From positions 59,788 to 123,787 of the forward strand of contig NZ_PGFV01000009.1 of assembly GCF_021023135.1 (NCBI RefSeq): a DNA stretch of 64,000 nt, given 5' to 3'. Made by a program: the position numbers and the translations under genes. The stretch's first letter is position 1. Every line of letters starts with the position of its first letter. Below the pieces are notes generated by a model. The model was not told where the DNA came from, did no database searches, and saw only the letters and a list, made by a program, of their open reading frames with translations. Below are positions 1 to 9,440 of the stretch, piece after piece. This DNA comes from Brevibacterium sp. CCUG 69071 (GTDB lineage Bacteria > Actinomycetota > Actinomycetes > Actinomycetales > Brevibacteriaceae).

Positions 1-926
1 TCAATGTCTTCCTCATCCTCCTCATCCCCTCCGCCCTGCCCAGGACCTTCGGGATCATGGTCGGCAGCCGGAAGCACGGTTGGGCGATCCTCGCGGCCAT
101 GGGCATCCTCTTCGCACTCTCGCTGAGCGCCGTCATCGCCGCAGAAACCTCGGCGAGCACCCCCGCCGCCCAGGCCGCGGGCGCCGCGATGGAGGGACGA
201 GAGACGCGCTTCGGCATCATTCCCTCGGCCTTCTTCGCCGTCGCCACGACGATGACCTCGACCGGAGCCGTGGACTCGGCCCACTCGAGCTATTCGGGCC
301 TCGGCGGGGGAGTGCTCATGGTCAACATGATGCTCGGCGAGATCGCTCCCGGCGGCGTCGGCTCCGGCCTCTACGGCATGCTCATCGACGCCATCATCGC
401 GGTCTTCGTCTGCGGGCTCATGGTCGGCCGCACCCCCGAAATCCTCGGCAAACGAATCGGACGACGAGAGATCACCCTGGCCAGCGGCGTCATCCTCATC
501 ACCCCGACCCTCGCCCTGGCCGGCACCGCCGTTGCCACCCTGTGGCCGGGCACGATGGATTCGATCCTCAACACCGCAGCAGGCTCCGCGACCCTCAACC
601 CCCACGCCCTGTCCGAGCTCCTCTACGCCTTCACCTCGGCGGCCAACAACAACGGCTCCGCGTTCGCTGGGCTCGCCGCGGACACCCCGTTCTTCAACGT
701 GTCTCTGGCTGTGGTGATGTTCCTCGGCAGGCTCGTCCCGATCGGGCTGGTGCTCGCACTCGCCGGTTCCCTGGCTGGCCAATACACCGCCGAGGCGACT
801 CCCGGCACCCTGCCCACCCACCGACCGCTGTTCGTCGGGGTCGTCGTGGGCATCGGCCTCATCATCGGGGCCCTGACCTACCTCCCGGTGCTCGCGCTGG
901 GACCGATCAACGAAGGACTGATGTGA
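1..926 (+). CDS. kdpA: KdpA, K+-transporting ATPase potassium-binding subunit (5'-truncated by window edge)
   Basis: C-terminal part of KdpA, the membrane channel subunit that binds and translocates K+ in the KdpFABC P-type ATPase. The reading frame is open from base 3, upstream of the first ATG at base 57, so the gene begins outside the window. Family motifs visible are [11 protein letters not shown] (about base 350) and the selectivity-filter-like [13 protein letters not shown] (about base 635), along with several hydrophobic segments. It is followed by kdpB after a single base, so the two are translationally coupled. The assignment is secure from sequence and from the kdpB-C-D-E order that follows. 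Confidence 0.97.
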   Translation, partial: NVFLILLIPSALPRTFGIMVGSRKHGWAILAAMGILFALSLSAVIAAETSASTPAAQAAGAAMEGRETRFGIIPSAFFAVATTMTSTGAVDSAHSSYSGLGGGVLMVNMMLGEIAPGGVGSGLYGMLIDAIIAVFVCGLMVGRTPEILGKRIGRREITLASGVILITPTLALAGTAVATLWPGTMDSILNTAAGSATLNPHALSELLYAFTSAANNNGSAFAGLAADTPFFNVSLAVVMFLGRLVPIGLVLALAGSLAGQYTAEATPGTLPTHRPLFVGVVVGIGLIIGALTYLPVLALGPINEGLM

Positions 927-927
927 G

Positions 928-3201
928 ATGAGGAAGTCATCCACCGCACCAACGCAGGCTGCCGCCCCCACCCAGACACGCACCACCGCGACGCTGTCGC
1001 TGACCGCCCTCGCCGAGGCGGCCGTCCTCGGGCTGCGCAAGCTCGATCCGCGCACCGCCTGGCACAACCCCGTGATGTTCCTCGTCGAGATCGGCGCGGC
1101 CATCACCCTCGTCCTCGCGATCCTCGATCCCACCCGCTTCACCTGGGCGATCAGCATCTGGCTCATCCTCACCGTGGTCTTCGCCAACACCGCCGAGGCG
1201 CTCGCCGAAGGCCGCGGCCGCGCGCAGGCCGAATCGCTGCGGGCGACCCGGGTGAGCGCGAATGCACTGAGGATCGACGAGTCCGGCCACGAGGAGACCG
1301 TCCCCGCCTCCGCCCTACGCGCCGGTGACCGGGTGCGCGTCGTCGCCGGCGAGGTCATCCCCGGCGACGGCGACATCATCGCCGGAGCCGCGACCGTCGA
1401 CGAATCCGCGATCACCGGGGAGTCTGCCTCGGTCATCCGGGAGGCCGGCGGCGACCGCTGCGCCGTGACCGGCGGGACGAAGGTGCTCTCCGACGAGATC
1501 ACCGTGTCGATCACCGCGAGCCCGGGCGAGAGCTTCCTCGACCACATGATCGGCCTCGTCGAGGGTGCGAACCGGCAGAAGACTCCGAACGAGATCGCCC
1601 TCGGCGTCTTCCTCTCCGTGCTCACTCTCATCTTCATCCTCGTCGTGGGCAGCCTCGCCCCGATCGCTGCGTTCTCCGGCGCCCCGCAGTCGCTGACCGT
1701 GCTCATCGCCCTCCTCGTCTGCCTCGTGCCGACGACGATCGGTGCTCTGCTCTCGGCGATCGGCATCGCCGGCATGGACCGGCTGGTCGGGGCGAACGTC
1801 CTTGCCAAGTCCGGGCGGGCCGTCGAAGCCGCCGGCGACGTGTCGACCCTGCTGCTCGACAAGACCGGCACGATCACGATCGGTGACCGGCAGGCGAGCG
1901 ATCTCGTTCCTTTGGGGTCGACGAGCGAAACCCAGATCGCCGAGGCGGCCCGACTCTCGTCCTTGGCCGATGAGACCCCAGAAGGGAGGTCCGTCGTCAC
2001 TCTCGCCGAAACGGTCTTCCACGTCGAGGCTGCGGGTCTCGAGGCCTATCCCGAAGCCGAGTTCATCCCGTTCTCCGCGAGCACACGGCTCTCGGGAATC
2101 GTGTTGCCCGGGGAACGTGGAGCCGGAGAAACTGGAGCCGGCGGAACGGCTGGAGCAGCCGGAGATGCCGGAGGCGAGGGAACGGCTGGAGCGTCCGAAT
2201 CCAGGGGGACGGCCGGCGTGAGTGCGCGAACCGTGGTCAAGGGCGCCGCGAAGGAGGTCATCGCCTGGGCGAGCGAGCGCGGCGCCGAGGTTCCCGCCGA
2301 GGCCACGGCTGAGGTCGAACGCATCAACACCGGCGGCGGCACCGCCCTCCTCGTGGCCGAGTCCATCGAAGCCGGCGCGCCTGCCGCCACCGCCGCGACC
2401 ACGTCGGCGCGGGCTAGCGGCTCGGCAACCGCAGCGACGGCACCGGCCGCAATCGCGACGGCCACCGCGCGGATCCTCGGGGTCATCGACCTTCGCGACG
2501 TCGTCAAACCCGGCATAGCCGAGCGCTTTGCGACCCTGCGTCAGATGGGGATCCGGACCGTGATGATCACCGGCGACAACGAACTCACCGCCCGCTCCAT
2601 CGCCCGGGAGGCCGGGGTCGACGATTTCCTCGCCGAGGCGACTCCCGAGGACAAACTCGACCTCATCCGACGCGAGCAGGCAGGCGGCCGGATGGTCGCG
2701 ATGACCGGGGACGGGACGAACGACGCCCCCGCCCTCGCCCAGGCCGACGTGGGGGTCGCGATGAACACGGGAACGACCGCAGCGAAGGAGGCCGGCAACC
2801 TCGTCGACCTCGATTCGGATCCGACGAAGCTCATCGACATCGTCGCGATCGGCAAGCAGCTGCTCATCACTCGCGGGGCGCTGACGACCTTCTCGATTGC
2901 CAACGACGTCGCGAAGTACTTCGCGATCGTGCCCGCGATGTTCCTGCTCGCGTTCCCCGGACTCGGGGCGCTCAACATCATGGGGCTGCACAGCCCAGAG
3001 TCGGCGATCCTCTCGGCCGTGATCTTCAACGCCCTGATCATCCTCGCCCTCATCCCCGTCGCCCTGCGCGGGGTGCGGTTCACAGCGACGAGCGCCTCGG
3101 CGCTGCTGCGGACCAACCTGCTGATCTTCGGACTCGGCGGCCTCATCGTCCCGTTCATCGGCATCAAACTCATCGACCTCCTCATCGCCCCGCTGCTCTG
3201 A
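928..3201 (+). CDS. kdpB: KdpB, K+-transporting P-type ATPase catalytic subunit with low-complexity insertions
   Basis: ATP-hydrolysing subunit of the Kdp pump (757 residues; the E. coli protein is about 680). The A-domain TGES loop, the phosphorylation motif DKTGTIT (Asp311), the hinge [22 protein letters not shown] and the P-domain [10 protein letters not shown] are all present, so the enzyme should be functional. The extra length lies in the nucleotide-binding domain. One Gly/Ala/Glu-rich stretch at about residues 395-431 contains the DNA repeat ggaacggctggagc twice. A second, Ala/Thr-rich stretch lies at about residues 481-516. Both fall between conserved KdpB blocks ([13 protein letters not shown]; then [11 protein letters not shown]; then [12 protein letters not shown]), so they look like loop expansions and not frame errors. 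kdpC follows after 45 bases. Confidence 0.97.
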   Translation: MRKSSTAPTQAAAPTQTRTTATLSLTALAEAAVLGLRKLDPRTAWHNPVMFLVEIGAAITLVLAILDPTRFTWAISIWLILTVVFANTAEALAEGRGRAQAESLRATRVSANALRIDESGHEETVPASALRAGDRVRVVAGEVIPGDGDIIAGAATVDESAITGESASVIREAGGDRCAVTGGTKVLSDEITVSITASPGESFLDHMIGLVEGANRQKTPNEIALGVFLSVLTLIFILVVGSLAPIAAFSGAPQSLTVLIALLVCLVPTTIGALLSAIGIAGMDRLVGANVLAKSGRAVEAAGDVSTLLLDKTGTITIGDRQASDLVPLGSTSETQIAEAARLSSLADETPEGRSVVTLAETVFHVEAAGLEAYPEAEFIPFSASTRLSGIVLPGERGAGETGAGGTAGAAGDAGGEGTAGASESRGTAGVSARTVVKGAAKEVIAWASERGAEVPAEATAEVERINTGGGTALLVAESIEAGAPAATAATTSARASGSATAATAPAAIATATARILGVIDLRDVVKPGIAERFATLRQMGIRTVMITGDNELTARSIAREAGVDDFLAEATPEDKLDLIRREQAGGRMVAMTGDGTNDAPALAQADVGVAMNTGTTAAKEAGNLVDLDSDPTKLIDIVAIGKQLLITRGALTTFSIANDVAKYFAIVPAMFLLAFPGLGALNIMGLHSPESAILSAVIFNALIILALIPVALRGVRFTATSASALLRTNLLIFGLGGLIVPFIGIKLIDLLIAPLL

Positions 3202-3232
3202 CCACACCGTCCCAACGACCCCGCTGCTCTGA
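3188..3232 (+). repeat. 14-bp direct duplication at the kdpB 3' end
   Basis: The sequence ccccgctgctctga at 3188-3201, which carries the kdpB stop codon, is repeated exactly at 3219-3232 in the short kdpB-kdpC spacer. It looks like a local duplication that lengthened the spacer. No function is apparent. Confidence 0.7.
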
Positions 3233-3246
3233 AAGACAGGCTCACC

Positions 3247-3858
3247 ATGGTCACCCTCCTCACCCGCCAGCTGCTCACTGGCGTCAAGGTCCTTGCCGTC
3301 CTCACGCTCGTCCTAGGTCTCGCCTACCCGCTGTCGATGGTGGCGATCGGCACGCTCGTCCCCTCCCAGGACGCGTCGATCCGCGACGCCAGCGGTCAGG
3401 TCGTCGGCAATGCGCACCTGGCCCAGGAAGTCACCGGCGACGAGTGGTTCTACCCGCGACCCTCGGCCGGCGAATTCGACGGGCTCGCCTCCGGGGCGTC
3501 GAACCTCGCGGCCACCAGCCACGAACTCCTCGCCGACATCCGGGTCAGGCGGGCCGACATCGCCGCACGTGAGCACGTCGACCCGGCCGCGATTTCTGCG
3601 GATGCGCTGACAGCTTCGGCCTCCGGCCTCGATCCGGACATCAGCCCTGAGTATGCTCGACTCCAGATCGCTCGCGTCGCGCGCGAGACCGGAATCAGTG
3701 AGAGGGGAGTGGAGGCCATGGTCGCGAAGAACACCGCGCAGCCGCTGCTCGGCTTCATCGGCGAACCCCACGTCAACGTGACCACTCTCAACAACGACCT
3801 CGCCAACAGCTTGGCCGATTCATCCGACCACCGCACCGAATCGCCGGGCACGCACTGA
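3247..3858 (+). CDS. kdpC: KdpC, K+-transporting ATPase subunit C
   Basis: Accessory subunit of the KdpFABC complex (203 residues, normal length). It has one N-terminal membrane span at about residues 10-33 (LLTGVKVLAVLTLVLGLAYPL). The extracytoplasmic part has the typical KdpC segments VGNAHLAQEV, WFYPRPSAG, SGASNLAATS, ALTASASGLDPDISPEYARLQIARVARETGI and FIGEPHVNVTTLN. KdpC stabilises the complex and assists ATP binding by KdpB (family knowledge). Its stop overlaps the kdpD start by one base, so the structural and regulatory genes are one operon. Confidence 0.96.
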   Translation: MVTLLTRQLLTGVKVLAVLTLVLGLAYPLSMVAIGTLVPSQDASIRDASGQVVGNAHLAQEVTGDEWFYPRPSAGEFDGLASGASNLAATSHELLADIRVRRADIAAREHVDPAAISADALTASASGLDPDISPEYARLQIARVARETGISERGVEAMVAKNTAQPLLGFIGEPHVNVTTLNNDLANSLADSSDHRTESPGTH

Positions 3859-6461
3859 TGGTCCCACCTCGGCGGGGGACGCTCACGGTCTTTCTCGGCT
3901 ACGCGCCCGGGGTCGGCAAGACCGTGGCGATGCTCGAGACCGCGGCCGCCGCCTCGGCGACCGGGCGCGATGTCGTCATCGGCATCGTCGAGGACCACGG
4001 GCGCGCCTTCACCCGTGCCCTGGCCGAAGGGTTCGAGATCGTTCCACGCCGGCAGGTTCCCCACCAGGGGAGGACCTTCGAGGAATTCGACCCCGAGGCG
4101 GTGCTGGCCAGATCCCCCGAGCTCGTCGTCATCGACGAACTCGCCCACACGAACGTCGTCCCTGACGAGGAGGCCCCCGCCCAAGACGCCACCCGGGCCA
4201 AGCGCTGGGAGGACGTCGAGGTGATCCTCGCCGCCGGCATCGACGTGTACACGACGATCAACATCCAGCACCTCGAATCCCTCGGCGACGTCGTCGGGGC
4301 CATCATCGGGCGCAGGCAGGCCGAACGCGTCCCCGACCCGTTCCTCCGCGCCGCCGACGAGGTCGAACTCATCGACATCAGCCCCGCCGCCCTGCGGGCC
4401 CGCCTCGCCGAGGGCAACATCTACGCCGCGGCGAAGGTCGACGCCGCGATGGCGAACTACTTCCGCCTCGGCAACCTCACCGCCCTGCGCGAACTCGCCC
4501 TGCTGTGGCTGGCCGACCGCGTCGACGAAGGCCTCGAGAAGTACCGTGACGAGAAGGGCATCCGCACCACCTGGGCCGCCCGCGACCGGATCCTCGTCGC
4601 CATCACCGGCGGCCCGGAATCGACCACCCTCATCCGCCGCGGCCTGCGCATCGCCGGCCGGGTGGCCGGCCGCGAACTCCACGTCGTCCACGTCGTCGAA
4701 CCCGACGGCACCCGCCGCAGCGGTGCCCCGGCCCTGCTCGCCGCCCGCGAGCTCGCCGAGGCCAACAATGCCGTGTGGCACACCGTCGTCGGCGACGATG
4801 TGGCCAAGGCGCTCATCGAGTTCGCCCGCACCCTCAACGCCTCCCAGATCGTCCTCGGCGTCTCCCGCTCACCCTGGTACCGGCGCATGCTCGGCCCCGG
4901 CGTGGCCAATCGCGTGATCAATGCCGCCGCCGACATCGACGTGCACATGGTCACCCACGCCCAGGCCGCGAGATTCTGGCTGCCGGACCGCGAGTCCCCA
5001 CGGGCCAACCCCCTGTCGACGCTGCGACGGATCCTCGGCTGGGTCATCGGAGTGCTCGCCCCACCGGCGCTGACCGCCCTGTTCATCGGACTCGGCCCCG
5101 GATCGACCTCGCTGAGCTTGAACTTCCTCTCCTACATCACCGTCGTCGTCCTCGTCGCCCTCATCGGCGGGCTGTGGCCAGCGGTGATGACGGCGGTGTT
5201 CGGCACCGTCCTCATCAACTTCTTCTTCACCCACCCGGTGAACTCTCTCTCGGTCAAACAGCTCGAGAACATCCTCGCCCTCATCATCTTCATCGCCGTG
5301 GCCGTCGCGGTCGCCACCGTTGTCGACAAGGCCGCCCGCCGCTCCCGGCAGGCCCAGGCCGCCGAGCACGAAGGGGCCGTGCTCAGCGAGCTCGCGGGAG
5401 CGATGATCGCCGAGGGCGACAGCCCCGAGGCGATGGTCGCAAGCATCCGCTCGACCTTCTTCCTCGACGGGGTGACGCTGCTGAGCGCGGGCGACGACGG
5501 GACCCGCGCGATCGCCTCGGCGGGGGAGGAGACCCGATCCCGCGCGCAGGCCGGAGAGATCATCGACCTCGACGAAACCACGTTCCTCGCGCTCAAGGGA
5601 CGGGCGCTCAGCGCCGGCGAGCAGCGGATCCTCGACGCCTACGCCGGGCGGCTGCTGCGGGTGCTCACCGAATCCCGGCTGCGGGTTTCCCGCGAACAGG
5701 CCGAGGAGCTCTCCGCCGGCAACGCCGTCCGCACCGCCCTGCTCACCGCGGTCTCCCACGACCTGCGCACGCCGTTGGGGGCGATCAAGACCGCCGCCTC
5801 GGCGCTGCAGCTCGAGGAGATCGAACTCTCCGCCGCCGATGAACGACTCATGCTCGAGACCATCGAACACGGCACTGAACGCCTCGAGAAGCTCATCGAC
5901 AACCTCCTCGACATGAGCCGGATCCAATCCGGTGCGGTGACGATCGCCACCGCACCGGTCCTCGTCGAGGATCTCGTCGCCTCGGCGCTGGCCGAAATTG
6001 ACCCGGGATCCCGGGTTCTCGACCCGGGATCCCGGCCCAGCAGCCGAGGCTCGCAACCGCTCGACCAGGGATCCCAGCCGCCGATCACCGTCGACATCGC
6101 GCCTGGGACCTGGGTCGACGTCGACTTCGGGCTCTTCGAACGCGTGCTCGTCAACATCATCGAGAACTCCGTGAAGTACGGACAGGGATCCCCGATCATC
6201 ATCGATGCCTCGACCGACGCCGAGGCGGTCCACCTGAGGATCGCCGACTCCGGCCCCGGAGTGGGTGCGGACGCCCTCGAACGGATCTTCACCCCGTTCA
6301 CCAGGCTCGACGAGAGCAACACCGTGGGCCTGGGGCTGGGCATGGCGGTGGCGCTGGGACTGTGCCGGGCGATGAACATCGAACTGCGCGCCGAACAGAC
6401 ACCCGGCGGCGGATTCACCGCCGTGCTCACCTGCCCCGTGACCGAGGAGGCGGCCCCGTGA
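3858..6461 (+). CDS. kdpD: KdpD, osmosensitive K+ sensor histidine kinase
   Basis: Sensor kinase that activates KdpE at low K+ or high osmolarity (867 residues). Domains in order: KdpD N-terminal domain (about 1-210) with Walker-A-like GYAPGVGKT at residues 12-20 and VIDELAHTN; a UspA-like domain (about 235-360); four clustered membrane spans (about 390-485); a GAF-like linker; a HisKA domain with AVSHDLRTPLG and phospho-acceptor His634; and a HATPase domain with NIIENSVKYG and ADSGPGVG. Between HisKA and HATPase there is an unusual Ser/Gly/Pro-rich insertion (residues about 715-743) built on repeated DPGSR/QGSQP units. The last codons and the stop lie inside a 20-bp tandem duplication shared with the kdpE ribosome-binding region. 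Confidence 0.96.
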   Translation: MVPPRRGTLTVFLGYAPGVGKTVAMLETAAAASATGRDVVIGIVEDHGRAFTRALAEGFEIVPRRQVPHQGRTFEEFDPEAVLARSPELVVIDELAHTNVVPDEEAPAQDATRAKRWEDVEVILAAGIDVYTTINIQHLESLGDVVGAIIGRRQAERVPDPFLRAADEVELIDISPAALRARLAEGNIYAAAKVDAAMANYFRLGNLTALRELALLWLADRVDEGLEKYRDEKGIRTTWAARDRILVAITGGPESTTLIRRGLRIAGRVAGRELHVVHVVEPDGTRRSGAPALLAARELAEANNAVWHTVVGDDVAKALIEFARTLNASQIVLGVSRSPWYRRMLGPGVANRVINAAADIDVHMVTHAQAARFWLPDRESPRANPLSTLRRILGWVIGVLAPPALTALFIGLGPGSTSLSLNFLSYITVVVLVALIGGLWPAVMTAVFGTVLINFFFTHPVNSLSVKQLENILALIIFIAVAVAVATVVDKAARRSRQAQAAEHEGAVLSELAGAMIAEGDSPEAMVASIRSTFFLDGVTLLSAGDDGTRAIASAGEETRSRAQAGEIIDLDETTFLALKGRALSAGEQRILDAYAGRLLRVLTESRLRVSREQAEELSAGNAVRTALLTAVSHDLRTPLGAIKTAASALQLEEIELSAADERLMLETIEHGTERLEKLIDNLLDMSRIQSGAVTIATAPVLVEDLVASALAEIDPGSRVLDPGSRPSSRGSQPLDQGSQPPITVDIAPGTWVDVDFGLFERVLVNIIENSVKYGQGSPIIIDASTDAEAVHLRIADSGPGVGADALERIFTPFTRLDESNTVGLGLGMAVALGLCRAMNIELRAEQTPGGGFTAVLTCPVTEEAAP
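6000..6035 (+). repeat. Short in-frame repeat inside kdpD
   Basis: gacccgggatcccgg occurs at 6000-6014 and again at 6021-6035, with degenerate continuation (ccagggatcccag) near 6064. It encodes the DPGSR-type repeats in the linker between the dimerisation and ATP-binding domains of KdpD. Each unit is internally palindromic (cccgggatcccggg-like), so it could also fold in the mRNA. Confidence 0.75.
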
Positions 6462-6472
6462 CCGAGGAGGCG
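6433..6472 (+). repeat. 20-bp tandem duplication at the kdpD/kdpE junction
   Basis: Bases 6433-6452 and 6453-6472 are identical 20-bp copies, each containing the ribosome-binding sequence gaggagg. Because 20 is not a multiple of three, the second copy shifts the frame and creates the present kdpD stop at 6459-6461. With one copy removed, kdpD would read through to a TGA overlapping the kdpE ATG (ATGA). The duplication has therefore probably replaced a 4-base overlap with a 13-base gap. Confidence 0.85.
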
Positions 6473-6474
6473 GC

Positions 6475-7155
6475 ATGAAGCACGTGCTCGTCGTCGAAGA
6501 CGACACCGACATCGCCCGGGCCGTGAGCATCGGCCTGCGCGGCAGAGGCCACGAGGTCTCGATCGCTTCGAGCGGTCGGCAGATGAATGAGATCCTCGCC
6601 GAGGCGGAGATCGACGTCATCCTCCTCGACCTCGGCCTGCCCGACGTCGACGGCATCGAGCTCATCGGCCAGGTGCGCCGGTGGAGTCAGGTGCCCATCG
6701 TCGTCGTCTCGGCCCGCCACGATTCCCATGGGAAGATCGCCGCCCTCGACGCGGGTGCCGATGACTATGTGACGAAGCCCTTCTCCCTCGGCGAGGTGCT
6801 CGCCCGGCTGCGGGCGATCGAACGGCGCTCGGGCTCCGGCGGCGGTTCGAGTCTCGTGCGCACCGGCGATGGGCGGGTGGTCATCGACCTGTCCGCCCAC
6901 ATCCTGGAGGTCGAGGGCGCCGAGGTGCACCTGACTCCCATCGAGTGGAACATGCTCGCGGTCTTCGTCAAACACAAGGGGGCGTTGGTCGAGGCCCGCA
7001 CCCTGCTCACCGAGGTGTGGGGTCCGGAGTACAGCGGGGAGCGCGGCTATCTGCGCGTCTACATGTCCCAGCTGCGGCAGAAGCTCGAAGCCGATCCGGC
7101 CAGGCCTGCGTACCTGCACACGCAGATGGGGATGGGCTACCGGTTCATCCCGTAA
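6475..7155 (+). CDS. kdpE: KdpE, OmpR-family response regulator
   Basis: Transcriptional activator of the kdp operon, phosphorylated by KdpD (226 residues, normal length). The receiver domain (about 1-115) has acidic VVEDDTD, phospho-acceptor Asp52 in ILLDLGLPDVDG, and the conserved Lys in ADDYVTKPFSLGE. The C-terminal winged helix (about 130-225) ends in RVYMSQLRQKLEADP and GMGYRF. The ATG at 6475 is preceded by gaggagg, part of the tandem duplication. The 3' end overlaps the convergent MFS gene by 19 bases. Confidence 0.96.
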   Translation: MKHVLVVEDDTDIARAVSIGLRGRGHEVSIASSGRQMNEILAEAEIDVILLDLGLPDVDGIELIGQVRRWSQVPIVVVSARHDSHGKIAALDAGADDYVTKPFSLGEVLARLRAIERRSGSGGGSSLVRTGDGRVVIDLSAHILEVEGAEVHLTPIEWNMLAVFVKHKGALVEARTLLTEVWGPEYSGERGYLRVYMSQLRQKLEADPARPAYLHTQMGMGYRFIP

Positions 7156-8504
7156 GCTGCATCCTGCAGACGTCCCTTCGTCTCACCAGAAGTAAACATC
7201 AGCATCAGGAACACTGCGCTGATCGCCGTACTCAGGACGATGAGCACGGTGATGATGTTGCCGGTCTCCGCGCTCACCGCAGTCACTACTGTCGGCATCA
7301 TTCCGCTCAGCCCGTAACCCACATTCCACGAGAACGCGGTGGCAGTTGACCGGATATGGGTTGGGAACGTCTCATTGAGGAAGATGATGAGAGGCGCACT
7401 GATGGCTCCGGAGATCATGACCATGACGGCACTGGCGACCAAGATCGACGCAGGTTGATCAGCAAGCACATTGTCGAGTGTCCAATAGAGTCCGGGAATC
7501 AGGATGAGGCAGCCGATGCCCGACCAGATGAATACCGGTTTGCGGCCCACGTGCTGACTGATGTGACCGCAAAGCACCGCGACCATCGCCGATCCGAGGA
7601 CATTGATGATGACGAACAGGCTGGCCTGGTCCTGCGGTAAGTGGAAGTGTGATTTGAACACCGTCGGCAGGATTCCAGTAGTGAGGTAGTAGGGAGCGGA
7701 AGCCGAGAAGACGATCGCCGCAGTCAGGAGCATTCGTCCCCGCCATTGTCGTGAGAAGAGTCCGCGGATCGGTGTCTTTGGCACGGTCGGTGCATCCGCG
7801 GCGGTCTCTGCCCGTCGACTGGCCTCCCAGAGTGGCGATTCCTCGGTCCGGCGCACCACCACGTAGTTGATGAGTGCACCGAGCAGTGCGGCGAGGAAGA
7901 GGATGCGCCATCCCCAGCTCGCGAAGCCCTCTGGGCCGATGACCGCGCTGATGCCGATGACCATGAGGTTGATGATGACGACGGCGAGACTGGCGCCGCC
8001 ACCCTTGATGAGTCCGGCAGTCATACCCCGGAATCGCTCGGGCACACTCTCTGTGGCCAGAGTGTGGGTGGAGGCGGCGATGCCGCCGACGAACAGTCCC
8101 TGAACTATGCGCAGGGCGATGAAGAGAATGGGGGCGGCGACGCCGATGAGTGCAGCGCCCGGCAGGATGCCCATGAGTGCGGTGGCGATCCCGGCCCCGA
8201 CGACGCCGATTATCATCGACAGTTTTCGTCCGCGTCTGTCGGCCAGGGCCCCGAGCAGGAGAGCACCGAGGGGTCTGACCAGAAGACTGATGGCAAAGGA
8301 CGCGTAGGTTGCGGTGAGGCTGAGCATATCGTTGTCGCTGGGGAAGAACACGACCGAGACGTACGAGGCCACGTGGAGGATGATCATGAGATCGAACATG
8401 TCGATCGTCCAGCCCAGCAGTGCTGCCCCGACCGCCTTGGCCTGCTCTCGGGTCAGACGTTCTTTGCCTCTGGCGGTGGTGGGAATTGTGTTGGATTTAG
8501 ACAT
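7137..8504 (-). CDS. MFS transporter, organic/aromatic acid:H+ symporter type
   Basis: A 455-residue, 12-span carrier of the metabolite:H+ symporter type (aromatic acid or SHS-like). Signature segments are GWTIDMFDLMII in helix 1, the loop GALADRRGRKLSM and GMTAGLIKGGG. The ATG at 8504 (MSKSNTIPTT) was chosen because a GGAGAG box lies 7 bases upstream; the longer open frame to 8777 is atypical, Pro/Ser/Cys-rich sequence overlapping the next gene. It is followed upstream on the same strand by a lactonase-type amidohydrolase and a RidA gene, so it probably imports their substrate, perhaps an aromatic or lactone acid (inference). Its 3' end overlaps kdpE. Confidence 0.85.
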   Translation of the reverse strand: MSKSNTIPTTARGKERLTREQAKAVGAALLGWTIDMFDLMIILHVASYVSVVFFPSDNDMLSLTATYASFAISLLVRPLGALLLGALADRRGRKLSMIIGVVGAGIATALMGILPGAALIGVAAPILFIALRIVQGLFVGGIAASTHTLATESVPERFRGMTAGLIKGGGASLAVVIINLMVIGISAVIGPEGFASWGWRILFLAALLGALINYVVVRRTEESPLWEASRRAETAADAPTVPKTPIRGLFSRQWRGRMLLTAAIVFSASAPYYLTTGILPTVFKSHFHLPQDQASLFVIINVLGSAMVAVLCGHISQHVGRKPVFIWSGIGCLILIPGLYWTLDNVLADQPASILVASAVMVMISGAISAPLIIFLNETFPTHIRSTATAFSWNVGYGLSGMMPTVVTAVSAETGNIITVLIVLSTAISAVFLMLMFTSGETKGRLQDAAYGMNR

Positions 8505-8535
8505 CGTTGTCTCTCCGTCTCTCGGTGTGGCTGGG

Positions 8536-9405
8536 TCAGGCGAATTGGAAGATGGCCTGGGGGTTGTCGACGAGGATGCGCTTGCGCACTGCCGGATCCG
8601 GCGCATAGCGTTCGAGCAGATCGAGCAGCTCGCCGTCGTTGGGCACCGGCCCGGAGTGCAAGGGGTGTGGCCAGTCGGTGGCCCACAACACACGATCGGG
8701 AGCAGTGGCGATGTACTCGCGTGCATAGGCTGCGGCATCGTCCCAGGGGTAGCCTGCGACCGATCGACGGTCGCCATTAGAGAGCATCACCCACCAGTTG
8801 CCTCGGCCGAGGAGTTCCTGCACGTGGGCGAAGTTCGGGTCATCCAGTCCGTATTCGTACTGCAGCGGGCCCATGTGGTCGATGATGATCGGAGCCTCGA
8901 CATCGGCGAGCAGATCCGTGATCGGCTTCGGGTCGACACTGTTGAGATGGAGCTTGAGATGCCAGCCGAGGGGTGCCACACGTTGTGCCGTGCGCGTCAC
9001 TTCTTCGGGATCCGGCATCCGATTCTTGAGCTTCGGGTGGTAGTTGAACCGTGCACCTCGCATGCCCGCCGCGTGCAGTTCGGCCAGTTGGTCATCGCTC
9101 GTCGAGTCATTCACGACTCCGCACCCCAGATAGTTCGGACCTGTTCGATGCAGGGCATCGACCATGGCAGCGTGATCGTTGCCGTAGGCGGTTGACTGCA
9201 CGATGACGCCGCGGTCGATTCCGAGAGCTCGGTGCATGTCGAGCATCGCTTCGACTGTGGCCTGGTAGACGACGTAAGCCGCGTCCGGTTTGACAGGGAA
9301 CCGCTGACGGGCACCGAAGATGTGGACCTGACTGTCGCAGGATCCGGGTGGGACGGCCGCAGCCGGCGCGCGGGTATCCGGGTCATAGAGGGCGTAGTCG
9401 AACAT
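8536..9405 (-). CDS. Amidohydrolase, 2-pyrone-4,6-dicarboxylate lactonase-like
   Basis: A 289-residue TIM-barrel amidohydrolase of the family that includes 2-pyrone-4,6-dicarboxylate lactonase (LigI) and sulfomuconolactone hydrolase. Diagnostic segments: CDSQVHIFG near the N-terminus (in place of the usual DxHxH), LKLHLNS, PIIIDHMGP, and near the end VLWATDWPHP with the catalytic Asp. Start at 9405 is supported by AAGGAG 7 bases upstream. The family opens lactone rings in aromatic-acid breakdown. The MFS carrier, RidA and the RraA-like aldolase across the LysR gene fit such a route. The exact substrate cannot be read from sequence. Confidence 0.8.
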   Translation of the reverse strand: MFDYALYDPDTRAPAAAVPPGSCDSQVHIFGARQRFPVKPDAAYVVYQATVEAMLDMHRALGIDRGVIVQSTAYGNDHAAMVDALHRTGPNYLGCGVVNDSTSDDQLAELHAAGMRGARFNYHPKLKNRMPDPEEVTRTAQRVAPLGWHLKLHLNSVDPKPITDLLADVEAPIIIDHMGPLQYEYGLDDPNFAHVQELLGRGNWWVMLSNGDRRSVAGYPWDDAAAYAREYIATAPDRVLWATDWPHPLHSGPVPNDGELLDLLERYAPDPAVRKRILVDNPQAIFQFA

Positions 9406-9440
9406 CGGTCTCCTTGCGGGGTTTGCAGTGGTGGTGTGCT

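Noticed and set aside
1315..3207. A 630-codon minus-strand open frame opposite kdpB
   Set aside because: It is the antisense shadow of a high-GC gene: extreme Asp/Glu/Gly/Arg composition, no domain motif and no ribosome site, while kdpB on the plus strand has all catalytic motifs.
8505..8777. N-terminal extension of the MFS gene at 7137
   Set aside because: The 91 extra residues are Cys/Pro/Ser-rich, overlap the amidohydrolase gene and lack MFS similarity; ATG 8504 has a good ribosome site.
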